A stretch of DNA of 64,000 nucleotides from Streptomyces sp. NBC_00341. GTDB taxonomy: Bacteria; Actinomycetota; Actinomycetes; Streptomycetales; Streptomycetaceae. Below the pieces are notes generated by a model, which saw nothing but the letters and a program-made list of their open reading frames with translations, was not told the DNA's origin and made no database searches. Each line of letters starts with the position of its first letter. Positions within the stretch are counted from its first letter, which is position 1. Where the stretch lies: positions 4,278,001 to 4,342,000 of the forward strand of contig NZ_CP108002.1 of assembly GCF_041435055.1 (NCBI RefSeq), written 5' to 3'. Both the position numbers and the translations under genes were made by a program. Shown piece after piece: positions 18,819 to 27,477 of the stretch.

Positions 18819-21800
18819 CCCACACCCCCTGCGTCGTGGACCTGATCCGCGGCCACGCGGCCGGCCGCCCCGCGGACATCGCCCTGCGGACCCCGGCGGG
18901 CACCATGACCTACGCCCGGCTGTGGAACCGCGCCGAGCAGGCCGGGCGGGCCCTCGCGGGACGCGGTGTACGGCGCGGCGACACCGTCCTCGTGCGCCTG
19001 CCCTCCGGCCCGGAGGCGGTCGTCGCCATGCTCGGTACCTGGCTCGCCGGCGCCGCGTTCGTACCCGTCGACACGGCGACCCCCGCGGAACGCCTGGCGT
19101 ACGTGCTCCGCGACAGCGGCGCCACCGCGGTCCTCGACGACAGCACGGCGCTCCTGCCGCCCGCCGGGGACCCGGTGGAGCCCGCCGGGGACCTGGTGGA
19201 ATCCGCCGGCCCGCGCACCGCGGACGACGAGCACGGCGCCTACGTCATCTACACCTCCGGGTCCACCGGAGCGCCCAAGGGAGTCCTGGTCGGGCACGGG
19301 GCGCTGGCGCGCCATGCCGACGCGGCCGTGGACCTGTTCGCGCTCGGGCCGCACAGCACCGTGCTGCAGTTCGCGAGCCTCGGGTTCGATGTCGCCCAGG
19401 AGGAGATCTGGCCGACCCTCGCCGCGGGCGGAACCCTCGCCTTCCACGGCGCGGACGGCGTCCCCGGCGCCGCTCAACTCGCCTCGGTCGCGCAGGAGCT
19501 GGGGGTGACGGTCCTGCAACTCCCCACCGCCTACTGGCGCATGCTCTGTGCGGAGCTCGACGGCGAGCGGGAGCCGTCCTTCGCCGGGGTCCGCACGGTG
19601 GTCATCGGCGGCGAGAACGCCACGACCGCCGACGCCCGCGCCCACCGCCGTACCCCCCTCGCGCACACCGTGCTGGTGAACGGGTACGGCCCCACCGAGA
19701 CCGTGGTCACCGCGACCGCCCTGGTGCTCGCCCCCGGCGACGAGGTGCCCGGCACGGACGGGCTGCCCATCGGGGAACCGGTCGGCGACCGGGTGGCACG
19801 GGTGCTGGACGAGGACGGCCGGCCCGTCGCCGACGGCGCACCGGGCGAACTGTGGATCGGCGGCGAGCCGCTGGCCCTGGGCTACCTCAACGACCCGGCG
19901 CGGACCCGGGAGCGCTTCCTGCCGGATCCGTACGCGGCGACGCCCGGCACGCGGATGTACCGCACCGGCGACATGGTGGTGCGGCGGGAGAACGGCGGCC
20001 TCGAATTCCTGGGGCGCGTCGACAACCAGGTGAAGGTCCGCGGCCACCGCGTCGAACTCGACGAGGTCGACCGCCACCTGCTCGGAGCCCCCGGGATCAC
20101 CTCTGCCGTCTCCTTCACCCTGGACGACGGGGCAGGCGGGAACGTGCTGGCGGCCGCCGTCGCCCGCGACGGGGACGGCCCGGACCCCCGGGCGGTCCGG
20201 GAGCACCTGCGGGAGCGGGTCCCCGCCTATCTGGTGCCGGGCCGCATCGCCGTACTCGACCGGATGCCCCTCACCACCTCCGGCAAGACCGACCGCCGCG
20301 CGGCGGCAGAGGCCGCGGCGGCCGTCCTGGCCGCCGGGGTGACGCACGAGCGCGACGACGAGGCGCGGTCACCGCTGGACACGGTGGTCGCCCTGCTCCG
20401 CGAACTGCTGCTCGCGCCGGAACTCGGCCCCGACGACGACTTCCTCGCCCGGGGCGGCGACTCCCTCATGGCCCTGCGCGTCTGCGGCCGGATGCGGGCG
20501 CGGGGCATCTCCATGACCCCCGGCGACCTGCTCACCGGGCGCACCGCCCGCGCCGCCCTCTCCCGGGCGGAGGGCCGCCGCGCGCCCGACGCCGTCGAGG
20601 AGGAGCCCGCAGGGCCGCTCGGCCTGCTGCCCGCCCAGCACCGCTGGCTGAGCGACGGCGAACTGCCGGCCCGCGACCACTTCTGCCTGAACGCGCTGTT
20701 CACCACGGACTCCGGCATGTCCGCGGACCGCCTCGTCCGGGTGGCCGGGGCCCTGCGACGACGCCACCCCGCGCTGCGCACGGCGCTCCGCGCGGACGGC
20801 ACGGCGGAGCTGCGGGAGGCCGACCCCGCGGACGCCGTCCGCGTCATCGACCTGTCCCCCGTCCCGCCGCCCGAGCGGGCCGCCCGGCTGGAAGAGGCGC
20901 TGGCCGAGGCGCAGACCTCGATGTCGCTCGCCGAGGGCCGGGTCCTTCAACTGCTGTACGTGGACGGCGCGGAGAACGGGGCCCGGCTGCTGCTGACGGT
21001 CCACCACTTCGTCCTCGACGGGGTGTCGATGGGCCTGCTCACCGACGACCTCGAACTGCTGCTGGGCGACGGCCGGACGGGAGCCGCCGCGACGGGGCCC
21101 CGGGCCGTCGGCACCGCGCTGCGGGACTGGGTGCGCACCGCGCAGGCCCGGCAGGACGCCGCCGAATGGGCCCTCAGGACAGGGGAGTTCACCGTGCTGC
21201 GGCCCGACGCGGAAGGCTCCGCGCCGCTGCCCACGCTGCGCACCCACCGCTTCCGGCTGCCCCGGGACCTCACCGGCCAGGTGCTCCACCGTCTCCCCGC
21301 CGCGGGCATCGCCCCGCACGACTTCGCCCTCGGCTGCCTGGTCGGCGGCCTGGCGGCCTGGACCGGGGAGCCCGTGCACGGGGTGGACGTCTACGCGCAC
21401 AGCCGCGGCGTGTCCCCCGGGGACCTCGACCTGTCCCGCACGGTCGGCTACGTACAGAGCACCTACCCGGCCGTCCTGCGGTGGGAGGGCGAGGGCGTCC
21501 CCGCACTGGCCGCCGCGCTCGGCGGGCCGGCCGCCCTGCCCGAACGCCGTTACGGGTTCGACGCGTTGCGCTTCCTCTCGCCCGATCCCGCGGAGCGCGC
21601 CGCCCTGGCGGCCTGCCCGCGTCCCCGGGTCCGGCTCAACTTCCGAGGGCATCTGCTGCGGCTGGAACAGCGCGCGCCGGGTGCGGTGCTGCGGCCCGCG
21701 GACGAGAGCTTCGGCGCCCACCGCTCGCCGCTCCAGCGGGAGCGCTATCTGCTGATGGCCGAGGGGGACATCGTCGACGGGGAGCTGGAGATGAGCCTGA

Positions 21801-21925
21801 AGTACTCCACGGTCCACTGGAGCGCGGAACGGATCGAGGAGCTGGCCCGGCACGTCGACCGCGTGATGCGGCAGACCCTGGACTCCCCCGACGCCGGCCG
21901 TCCGGTGAACGGCGGTGCGCGATGA
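18815..21925 (+). CDS. Free-standing NRPS: adenylation, carrier protein and C/E-superfamily domain
   Basis: A 1036-residue protein. The A domain spans about 1-505, with A3 YTSGSTGAPKG, A4 FDVAQEEIW (keeping the Asp that binds an alpha-amino group), A5 NGYGPTET, A7 YRTGD and A10 TTSGKTDRR. The PCP at about 520-590 has the phosphopantetheine Ser550 in GGDSL. The last domain, about 600-1015, has the active-site motif HHFVLDG (His730-Gly736). Its start GLLPAQHRWL and later GYVQSTYP and NFRGHL segments resemble epimerization domains more than canonical condensation domains. There is no thioesterase. My alignment by eye to GrsA gives pocket residues D-V-E-Q-V-G-G-V-T; I do not assign a substrate. 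It overlaps both neighbours by 4 bases. Confidence 0.85.
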   Translation: MTHTPCVVDLIRGHAAGRPADIALRTPAGTMTYARLWNRAEQAGRALAGRGVRRGDTVLVRLPSGPEAVVAMLGTWLAGAAFVPVDTATPAERLAYVLRDSGATAVLDDSTALLPPAGDPVEPAGDLVESAGPRTADDEHGAYVIYTSGSTGAPKGVLVGHGALARHADAAVDLFALGPHSTVLQFASLGFDVAQEEIWPTLAAGGTLAFHGADGVPGAAQLASVAQELGVTVLQLPTAYWRMLCAELDGEREPSFAGVRTVVIGGENATTADARAHRRTPLAHTVLVNGYGPTETVVTATALVLAPGDEVPGTDGLPIGEPVGDRVARVLDEDGRPVADGAPGELWIGGEPLALGYLNDPARTRERFLPDPYAATPGTRMYRTGDMVVRRENGGLEFLGRVDNQVKVRGHRVELDEVDRHLLGAPGITSAVSFTLDDGAGGNVLAAAVARDGDGPDPRAVREHLRERVPAYLVPGRIAVLDRMPLTTSGKTDRRAAAEAAAAVLAAGVTHERDDEARSPLDTVVALLRELLLAPELGPDDDFLARGGDSLMALRVCGRMRARGISMTPGDLLTGRTARAALSRAEGRRAPDAVEEEPAGPLGLLPAQHRWLSDGELPARDHFCLNALFTTDSGMSADRLVRVAGALRRRHPALRTALRADGTAELREADPADAVRVIDLSPVPPPERAARLEEALAEAQTSMSLAEGRVLQLLYVDGAENGARLLLTVHHFVLDGVSMGLLTDDLELLLGDGRTGAAATGPRAVGTALRDWVRTAQARQDAAEWALRTGEFTVLRPDAEGSAPLPTLRTHRFRLPRDLTGQVLHRLPAAGIAPHDFALGCLVGGLAAWTGEPVHGVDVYAHSRGVSPGDLDLSRTVGYVQSTYPAVLRWEGEGVPALAAALGGPAALPERRYGFDALRFLSPDPAERAALAACPRPRVRLNFRGHLLRLEQRAPGAVLRPADESFGAHRSPLQRERYLLMAEGDIVDGELEMSLKYSTVHWSAERIEELARHVDRVMRQTLDSPDAGRPVNGGAR

Positions 21926-22692
21926 CACCGCTCCCGCCCGTGGTCCCCGGCGTCCCGGCCGAGCACCAGCCCGCCCTGGGCAGCGCCCCGCGGTGGCCCC
22001 TGGTGCTGTACTTCCACCACGTGCACCCGGACGTGCGGCACTACACCGCGCTGTCCCCGGACGCGTTCGAGCGGGGCCTTGAGCAGGTGCTCGAACAGTT
22101 CGCCCCGTACGACCCGGCGGACCTGCTGGCCGACGGGGGCCCTCGCCGGCCCGACCGCCCCACGGTGCTCGTCACCTTCGACGACGGCTACCGCGACAAC
22201 ACCACCCACGCACGGGACATCCTGGACCGTCTCGGCGTCCGTGCGGTGTTCTTCGTCTGCACCGGACTGCTCGGCCGGCGCAGCCCCCGTCCGCGCGAGG
22301 ACCACCTGACGTACGAGGAGTGCGACCAACTGGCCCGGGAGGGGCACCTGATCGGCGCCCACACCCGTACCCACCCGCACCTCGACCGGATCCCGCCGGC
22401 CGAGGCGCGCGCCGAGACCCTGGGCTCCCTCGACGACATCCGCGAGCGGTACGGAGCGGGCCCCGCCCGGCTGTTCGCCTACCCCTACGGCGGGGTGCCC
22501 GCCGAACCGCTGCTGCCCGAAGGCGTGCTGGCCTTCGGAACGGTCCGCTCGCCCGCCACGCCGTGGACCGCGGAGCACCAGCGGATCCGCAGAACCTATC
22601 TGCCCTCGGGGGCGGCCGACACCTGGGCCGGGCTGGTCCGCCACTGGCGCACCGAGTGGGACGGACCGACCGCTTCCGGGAGGGAAGAGTGA
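21922..22692 (+). CDS. Polysaccharide deacetylase family protein (CE4 fold)
   Basis: A 256-residue protein with the NodB/CE4 homology domain. The metal/base motif is TFDDGYRDN (Asp pair at about 87-88), and the metal-binding His motif is HTRTHPHL (about 147-154). LFAYPYGG follows. No signal peptide is visible, so unlike peptidoglycan deacetylases it probably works in the cytoplasm, possibly de-N-acetylating an amino sugar or related amide intermediate (inference). It starts with an ATGA overlap at the end of the NRPS gene, and its TGA shares one base with the ATG of the MFS gene. An equivalent enzyme would make a free amine available for one of the ATP-grasp ligases. Confidence 0.85.
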   Translation: MTPLPPVVPGVPAEHQPALGSAPRWPLVLYFHHVHPDVRHYTALSPDAFERGLEQVLEQFAPYDPADLLADGGPRRPDRPTVLVTFDDGYRDNTTHARDILDRLGVRAVFFVCTGLLGRRSPRPREDHLTYEECDQLAREGHLIGAHTRTHPHLDRIPPAEARAETLGSLDDIRERYGAGPARLFAYPYGGVPAEPLLPEGVLAFGTVRSPATPWTAEHQRIRRTYLPSGAADTWAGLVRHWRTEWDGPTASGREE

Positions 22693-23987
22693 TGACCGAA
22701 CACAAGACGTGGCGCACCCGGCTGACCGGGGCCCTGCCCGCCACCAGGGAGTCCCGGATCATCGCGGTCAACGCGTTGATCGGCTCCATGGGAACCGGCA
22801 TGTTCCTGGCGAGCTCCGCCCTCTACTTCACGCGCTTCGCCGGAATCAACGAGACCCAGCTCGGCGTGGGCCTGGGGATCGCGGGAGTGGTCGGGCTCGC
22901 CACCACCGTGCCGATGGGCATGCTCGCCGACCGCTTCGGCCCCAGGAACATCATCCTGGTGGTCTGCCTGTGGCGCGCCATCGGCTACCTCGCCTACCTG
23001 AGGGTCGACGGATTCAGCCAGTTCGTGGTGACGGCCAGCCTGCTGTACATCATGGACCGGGCCGGACAGCCCCTGAACCAGGCCCTGGTGGGCCGCCTGA
23101 TCACCGGAACCGAACGCAACCGCACGATGGGATTCATCCGGTCCCTGCGCAACCTCGGCTTCACCGTCGGGTTCTCGCTCGCCGGGATCGCCCTGACCAC
23201 CAATTCGAAGACCGCGTTCCACTGGCTCTTCATCGGCAACGCGATCAGCTTCCTGGTGGTGTTCTCCCTCGTCTGGATGCTGCCCCGGGTCGGCCCGGCG
23301 GTGGCCAAGGACAAGGGGGACGGGAAGGGCGCGAAGGCGGTGGTCCCGCCGATCCGCGACTGGCGGTTCGTCGCCGCCACGGCGGCCAACGGGGTGATGT
23401 TCCTGCACGACGCGATCCTGATCACCGTGCTGCCGCTCTGGGTGGCGGAGCACACCGCGTCGCCCATCTGGATGATCACCGTCCTCGTCACCACCAACAC
23501 GGTCCTCACGGTGCTGGCCCAGGTCAGGGTGACGCGCCACATCGGCGACCTGGCCACCGCGACCCGGGCCACCACCATGTCGTCGGTCCTGTTGCTGTTC
23601 GCCTGCGTCGCCTTCGCGGCGAGCGGCTGGTCGGACACGTCCGGCTGGGCGATCGTGACCCTCGTGGCCGCACTGCTCCTGCTGACCTTCGGGGAACTGC
23701 TGCACTCGGCGTCGTCCTGGGAGATCTCCTTCGCGATGTCGCCGGAGGCGGCCCAGGGCCGGTACTTCGCCTTCTTCAACGTGGGTTTCTCGGCGGCGGA
23801 GATCGCCGGGCCGGCCGTGGTGCTGTGGCTCCTCGCCCGGACGGGACCGAGCGGCTGGCTGATCATCGCGGTCTGCTTCCCGCTGTCCGCGGCCCTGAGC
23901 TGGCTCGGCACCCGGCAGAAGCCGGAACCGGCCACCACCGGGCCCGCGCCGCACTCGGAGCCCGTACCCGCCACAGAGGGTTCCTGA
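22692..23987 (+). CDS. MFS transporter (probable product exporter)
   Basis: A 431-residue major facilitator with about 12 predicted helices. The loop 2-3 signature is MGMLADRFGPRN, and GRLITGTERNR and an ALSWLGTRQKP-type C-terminus are present. The start MTEHKTW is coupled to the deacetylase stop. Position inside the biosynthetic operon suggests export of, or self-resistance to, the cluster product. No drug specificity can be read from sequence. The 57-base gap to the next gene contains a short imperfect hairpin (about 24012-24024). Confidence 0.85.
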   Translation: MTEHKTWRTRLTGALPATRESRIIAVNALIGSMGTGMFLASSALYFTRFAGINETQLGVGLGIAGVVGLATTVPMGMLADRFGPRNIILVVCLWRAIGYLAYLRVDGFSQFVVTASLLYIMDRAGQPLNQALVGRLITGTERNRTMGFIRSLRNLGFTVGFSLAGIALTTNSKTAFHWLFIGNAISFLVVFSLVWMLPRVGPAVAKDKGDGKGAKAVVPPIRDWRFVAATAANGVMFLHDAILITVLPLWVAEHTASPIWMITVLVTTNTVLTVLAQVRVTRHIGDLATATRATTMSSVLLLFACVAFAASGWSDTSGWAIVTLVAALLLLTFGELLHSASSWEISFAMSPEAAQGRYFAFFNVGFSAAEIAGPAVVLWLLARTGPSGWLIIAVCFPLSAALSWLGTRQKPEPATTGPAPHSEPVPATEGS

Positions 23988-24044
23988 CCGACCGCACCGA
24001 CCCATTCCCACCCCTCGGTGGAATGCGCACTGACGGAGGAAAGC

Positions 24045-25337
24045 ATGTCAGACACACTCCCGCCCCAGCATCTCCTGATCGTCAGCGGCGGGCGCGATCT
24101 GCCCGATCGCGCCCGCGGCGCCTGGCCGGGACTGCGCACGACCGTCATCTGCCGGCCGGAGGTGGTGCCGCGGCTGCGCAGCCGGGAGAAGATCCAGCGC
24201 CTGATCGTGCTCCGCGAGGACGCCCCGGTCGAGGAGTGGGTGGCCGCGGCGCGGTTCGTGCACGCGGTCGACCCGGTCGACCGGCTGACCAACTTCACCG
24301 AGAAGGACACCGAGAAGACCGCGGCCATCGGGCTCGACCTCGGCCTCGACTGGCACAGCGCGGAGACGGTACGGGCGGTGGCCGACAAGTACGCGATGCG
24401 CCGGGTGCTGGCCGAGGCCGGGGTCGGCCAGGTCGTCGCCGAGACCGTCCACGACGTCGAGGGCGTCCTCAAGGTCGCGGAGCGGACCGGCTACCCGCTG
24501 ATCTGCAAGCCCGTGCGCGGGGTCGCCAGCAAGGGCGTCACCCGTATCGACGGACCGGCCGACATCCCCCGCGCCCTTGAGTGGGGCGCCGAGGGAGCCG
24601 GCGACCTGGACGCGCCGGACCTGCTCGTCGAACAGTTCCTGAGCGGCGACGAGTACAGCGTGGAGTGCGTCAGCGAGGACGGCGAGCACCTGGCCGTGGG
24701 CGTCACCCGCAAGATTTCCGAGCACGATCACTTCGTCGAGGTCGGCCACGTCGTCCCGGCCCCCCTTCCGGACGCGGACGACCAGCGGATCCGTACCACC
24801 GTGACCGACATGCTGACGGCCCTCGGAGTCCGGCGGGGCGTCACCCACACCGAGGTCATCGTGGCCGCGGACGCGGTCCACATCGTGGAGACGCACCTGC
24901 GTCCGGCGGGCGACGAGATCCCCGAGCTGTGGGCGCGGGTCAGCGGGGTCGACCTGATCGACGTCGTCGCCCGCCAGGCCGTGGGCCTCAAGGTCCTCGA
25001 CGGCCTCCGCGCCACCCTCGCCGCCCCGCACGACGGTCCGGGCGCGGCGGCCATCTGGTACGCCTGCCCGGACGCGGTGGGCGAGATCGTGGAGGTGGCG
25101 GGCGAGGAGGAGGCCCGCGCGCTGGAGGGCGTCGTCGACGTCGAGGTGCTGCGCGAACCGGGCAAGCGGCTCAAGGGAGTCACCGGTTCCTTCGCCCGGG
25201 GTGCACATGTCTGCGCGGTGGGCACGTCACAGGACGAGGCGTTGCGGCGTGCCCAGGAGGGCGTACGGAAACTGTCGTTCACCGTACGCAGTGACGGCAT
25301 GGCCGCACGCCACGAGGCGCTCGCCTCGACCGGCTGA
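24045..25337 (+). CDS. ATP-grasp ligase 1
   Basis: A 430-residue ATP-grasp enzyme of the carboxylate-amine ligase type. The N-terminal Rossmann-like domain runs to about 115. The ATP-binding subdomain contains YPLICKPVRGVASKGVTRI and the LLVEQFLSGDEYSVECV strand. Metal ligands lie in HTEVIV and IVETHLRPAGDEIPELW. A C-terminal domain (about 320-430) resembles those of carnosine synthase/BacD-like ligases. Start ATG 24045 is set by GGAGGA 6 bases upstream. These enzymes form an acyl-phosphate and then an amide bond. Substrates here are unknown. It is clearly paralogous to the ligase at 30891-32162 (shared HTE...IE.H.R.GGD/AGD.I.EL pattern). Confidence 0.85.
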   Translation: MSDTLPPQHLLIVSGGRDLPDRARGAWPGLRTTVICRPEVVPRLRSREKIQRLIVLREDAPVEEWVAAARFVHAVDPVDRLTNFTEKDTEKTAAIGLDLGLDWHSAETVRAVADKYAMRRVLAEAGVGQVVAETVHDVEGVLKVAERTGYPLICKPVRGVASKGVTRIDGPADIPRALEWGAEGAGDLDAPDLLVEQFLSGDEYSVECVSEDGEHLAVGVTRKISEHDHFVEVGHVVPAPLPDADDQRIRTTVTDMLTALGVRRGVTHTEVIVAADAVHIVETHLRPAGDEIPELWARVSGVDLIDVVARQAVGLKVLDGLRATLAAPHDGPGAAAIWYACPDAVGEIVEVAGEEEARALEGVVDVEVLREPGKRLKGVTGSFARGAHVCAVGTSQDEALRRAQEGVRKLSFTVRSDGMAARHEALASTG

Positions 25338-25404
25338 CACCGCGTCGGCCGATCCGGACGGCACCGGTCCGGTGCCCGCACAACAGAGAGAAGAGAGACG
25401 AGAC

Positions 25405-25809
25405 ATGACCGATCAGAGCAACGAACAGACCGGCTCCGACTACGCGTTCGGTGGCCTGCACCACGTCCAGCTGGCCATCCCGCCGGGCGGCGAGGACCAG
25501 TGCCGGGCGTTCTGGGGCGAGGTGCTCGGAATGACGGAGCTGGAGAAGCCCCCGGTCCTCGCCGCCCGCGGCGGGTGCTGGTTCCGCGGCGGCGGCCTGG
25601 AGGTCCACCTCGGCGTCGAGCAGGACTTCGCTCCCGCGCGCAAGGCGCACCCCGGAATCCTCGTCGAGTCGCTGCGCGGCCTGGCCAAGCGGCTGGAAGA
25701 GGGCGGCCACGAGGTGACGTGGGACGACAACTTCCCGGGCCACGACCGCTTCTACGCGTTCGACAAGTTCGGCAACCGGCTGGAGTTCCTGGAGCCGACG
25801 GCCGCGTAG
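25405..25809 (+). CDS. VOC/glyoxalase-fold protein
   Basis: A 134-residue protein with two beta-alpha-beta-beta-beta modules of the vicinal oxygen chelate fold: LHHVQLAIPPG at residue about 14, CRAFWGEVLGM, LEVHLGVEQDF, and FYAFDKFGNRLEFLEP at the end. Candidate metal ligands are the early His, His in VHLGVE and the terminal Glu. Members include glyoxalases, dioxygenases, epimerases and drug-binding resistance proteins. As the last gene before a strong hairpin in a biosynthetic operon it could be a tailoring or self-resistance protein (inference). Confidence 0.8.
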   Translation: MTDQSNEQTGSDYAFGGLHHVQLAIPPGGEDQCRAFWGEVLGMTELEKPPVLAARGGCWFRGGGLEVHLGVEQDFAPARKAHPGILVESLRGLAKRLEEGGHEVTWDDNFPGHDRFYAFDKFGNRLEFLEPTAA

Positions 25810-25822
25810 GCCGTGTCCGCAA

Positions 25823-25874
25823 GGGCCTGCACGGGGTCGTCCCGTGATGTCGCGGGACGACCCCGTGCAGGCCC
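25823..25874. terminator. Perfect 22-bp hairpin closing the first island operon
   Basis: Arms 25823-25844 and 25853-25874 are exact inverted copies (GGGCCTGCACGGGG type) with an 8-base loop, 13 bases after the VOC stop. Strong Rho-independent-type structure lacking a U-tract. It separates the upstream and downstream halves of the island transcription. Confidence 0.85.
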
Positions 25875-25932
25875 CGCCCCGGGCGACCCGGTGGAGTTCC
25901 GACCCCTACCACGGCATATCGAGGAGCCAGCA

Positions 25933-27477
25933 ATGACCGAATCAGCGGGCAGGCCGCCCGCATTCCGCATCGCGGACCTGATCGTGGCCGAGGGCCCCGA
26001 GGGGGCGGAGCGCATCCTGATCGCGGGGCTGACCGTCACCGTGTCCGCCGGCGAGATCGTCGCGGTGCTCGCGGACGACACCGCGTCCGCGGCGGCCCTG
26101 ATCCAGGTGCTCGCCGGACGGCGGCGGGCCCAGTACGGGGCCATCGACGCCGGCGGGGCCGGCCGGTCCCGGCGGATCAGGCCGTCCCTCCCGGCGGGCG
26201 TGAGCGTGGTGGCCGCGCACGAGCGCTGCCCGGACGGACCGGCCCACGTCGTGGTCGTCGACGCCACCGGGACGCGGCCCGCGGAGTCCGGCGCGAAACC
26301 GGCACACACCGCGGCCCGGCGGGGCGGCGCGGTGCTCCTGGTCACCACCGACGCAGAGGTGGCGGCGTCCGCCGACCGGACCGTCCACCTCAATCGCGCG
26401 CCCCGTCCCGAGCACCGGCCGAAGGCGGCGGTCCGCTTCACCACGCAGGCGCTGCGGGAGGCGGCGGCCGGATCACTGACCGCCGCAGGCGTCGACGCCG
26501 AGCGCGCCGCCCTGGTCGCCCGGGTCCTCGTGGACGCCGATGTGCGGGGTCACTTCTCGCACGGTGTCGGCCTGCTGCCGATGTACCTCGACCGGCTGCG
26601 CGAGGGAGGCATCGACCCCACCGCGGAGCCGGAGTGGAGCCAGGAGGAGGGGTCCGTCGTACGCCTCGACGCCCGCGGCGGGTTCGGGCAGGTGGCCGCG
26701 GAGCTCGCGGCAGAGCGATGCGCCGAGCGGGCCGCCCGCACCGGGCTGGCCGCCGTCGCCGTCCGGGGCAACAACCACGTCGGCATGCTCGCCGCCTACC
26801 GCGAGCACTTCGTCCGCCACGGCGTCGTCGGCCTCGTCCTCAACGTCTCCGGCCCGAGCGTCGCAGCCCCCGGCGCGGGACGCCCGACGCTCGGGAACGA
26901 CGCCGTGTGCATGGTCGTCCCCCGTGCGGGCGGGTCCCCGCTCGTCGTGGACTTCGCCACCGGGACGGTCGCCAGCGGAAAGATCCGGCATGCCGCGCAC
27001 CGCGGCGAACGGGTGCCCCCGAACTGGCTGGTGGACCGCGAGGGCCGCCCCACCACCGATCCGGAGGAGCTCGACCGCGGCGGCGCCGTCCCGGTCTTCG
27101 GCGGATACAAGGGCCTCGGGGTCGCGGTGATCACCGAGGTGCTGGCCGGCATCCTGGCCGGCGGCACGGTGAGCCCCCTCGTCCACAAGCAGCGCGCCGA
27201 GCCCGAGCGGGCGATGGACTGCTCCCAGCTGTTCCTCGCCCTGTCGCCGGACGCGTTCGGCAACCCCCCTGTGGAGGAACTCCTCGACGTCCTGTCGGGC
27301 GCGGTGGCCGCCGGCTACCCGCAGGGACCGCCCGAGGTCCATCTGCCGGAACAGCAGGAGCGGCTGGCCGAGACCATGGCCGCCGAACACGGCGTCCCGG
27401 TACCGGCGTCGGTCGTCGAGCAGCTCGGCTGGGGCGCCGTCCGGACCGCCCCGGCCACAGCGGGAGGTACCGCATGA
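25933..27477 (+). CDS. Ldh family 2-hydroxyacid dehydrogenase with N-terminal decayed ABC-ATPase-like domain
   Basis: A 514-residue fusion. Residues about 165-500 are a type 2 malate/L-lactate dehydrogenase (Ldh/ComC/YiaK family, normally about 340-360 residues): RVLVDADVRGHFSHGV with the catalytic His, AVRGNNHVGMLAAY, PTLGNDAVCMVVP, VDFATGTVASGKI and FGGYKGLGVAV. Such enzymes reduce 2-keto acids with NAD(P)H. The N-terminal 160 residues read like an ABC ATPase (a LTVTVSAGEIVAVL strand, then VLAGRRRAQYGAID, and late LLVTTDAEVAASADR) but lack the Walker A lysine loop, signature motif and Walker B Glu. Start ATG 25933 has GAGGAG upstream. It overlaps the next gene by ATGA. Confidence 0.85.
   Translation: MTESAGRPPAFRIADLIVAEGPEGAERILIAGLTVTVSAGEIVAVLADDTASAAALIQVLAGRRRAQYGAIDAGGAGRSRRIRPSLPAGVSVVAAHERCPDGPAHVVVVDATGTRPAESGAKPAHTAARRGGAVLLVTTDAEVAASADRTVHLNRAPRPEHRPKAAVRFTTQALREAAAGSLTAAGVDAERAALVARVLVDADVRGHFSHGVGLLPMYLDRLREGGIDPTAEPEWSQEEGSVVRLDARGGFGQVAAELAAERCAERAARTGLAAVAVRGNNHVGMLAAYREHFVRHGVVGLVLNVSGPSVAAPGAGRPTLGNDAVCMVVPRAGGSPLVVDFATGTVASGKIRHAAHRGERVPPNWLVDREGRPTTDPEELDRGGAVPVFGGYKGLGVAVITEVLAGILAGGTVSPLVHKQRAEPERAMDCSQLFLALSPDAFGNPPVEELLDVLSGAVAAGYPQGPPEVHLPEQQERLAETMAAEHGVPVPASVVEQLGWGAVRTAPATAGGTA

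Noticed and set aside
18922..22692. A 1256-codon plus-strand frame overlapping the NRPS and deacetylase
   Set aside because: It is a different frame of the NRPS gene, Arg/Pro/Gly-rich and without domain motifs. Only its end coincides with the real deacetylase frame.
24012..24024. Short imperfect hairpin after the MFS gene as a terminator
   Set aside because: Arms have a bulge and are too short. The following ATP-grasp gene is better read as part of the same operon.
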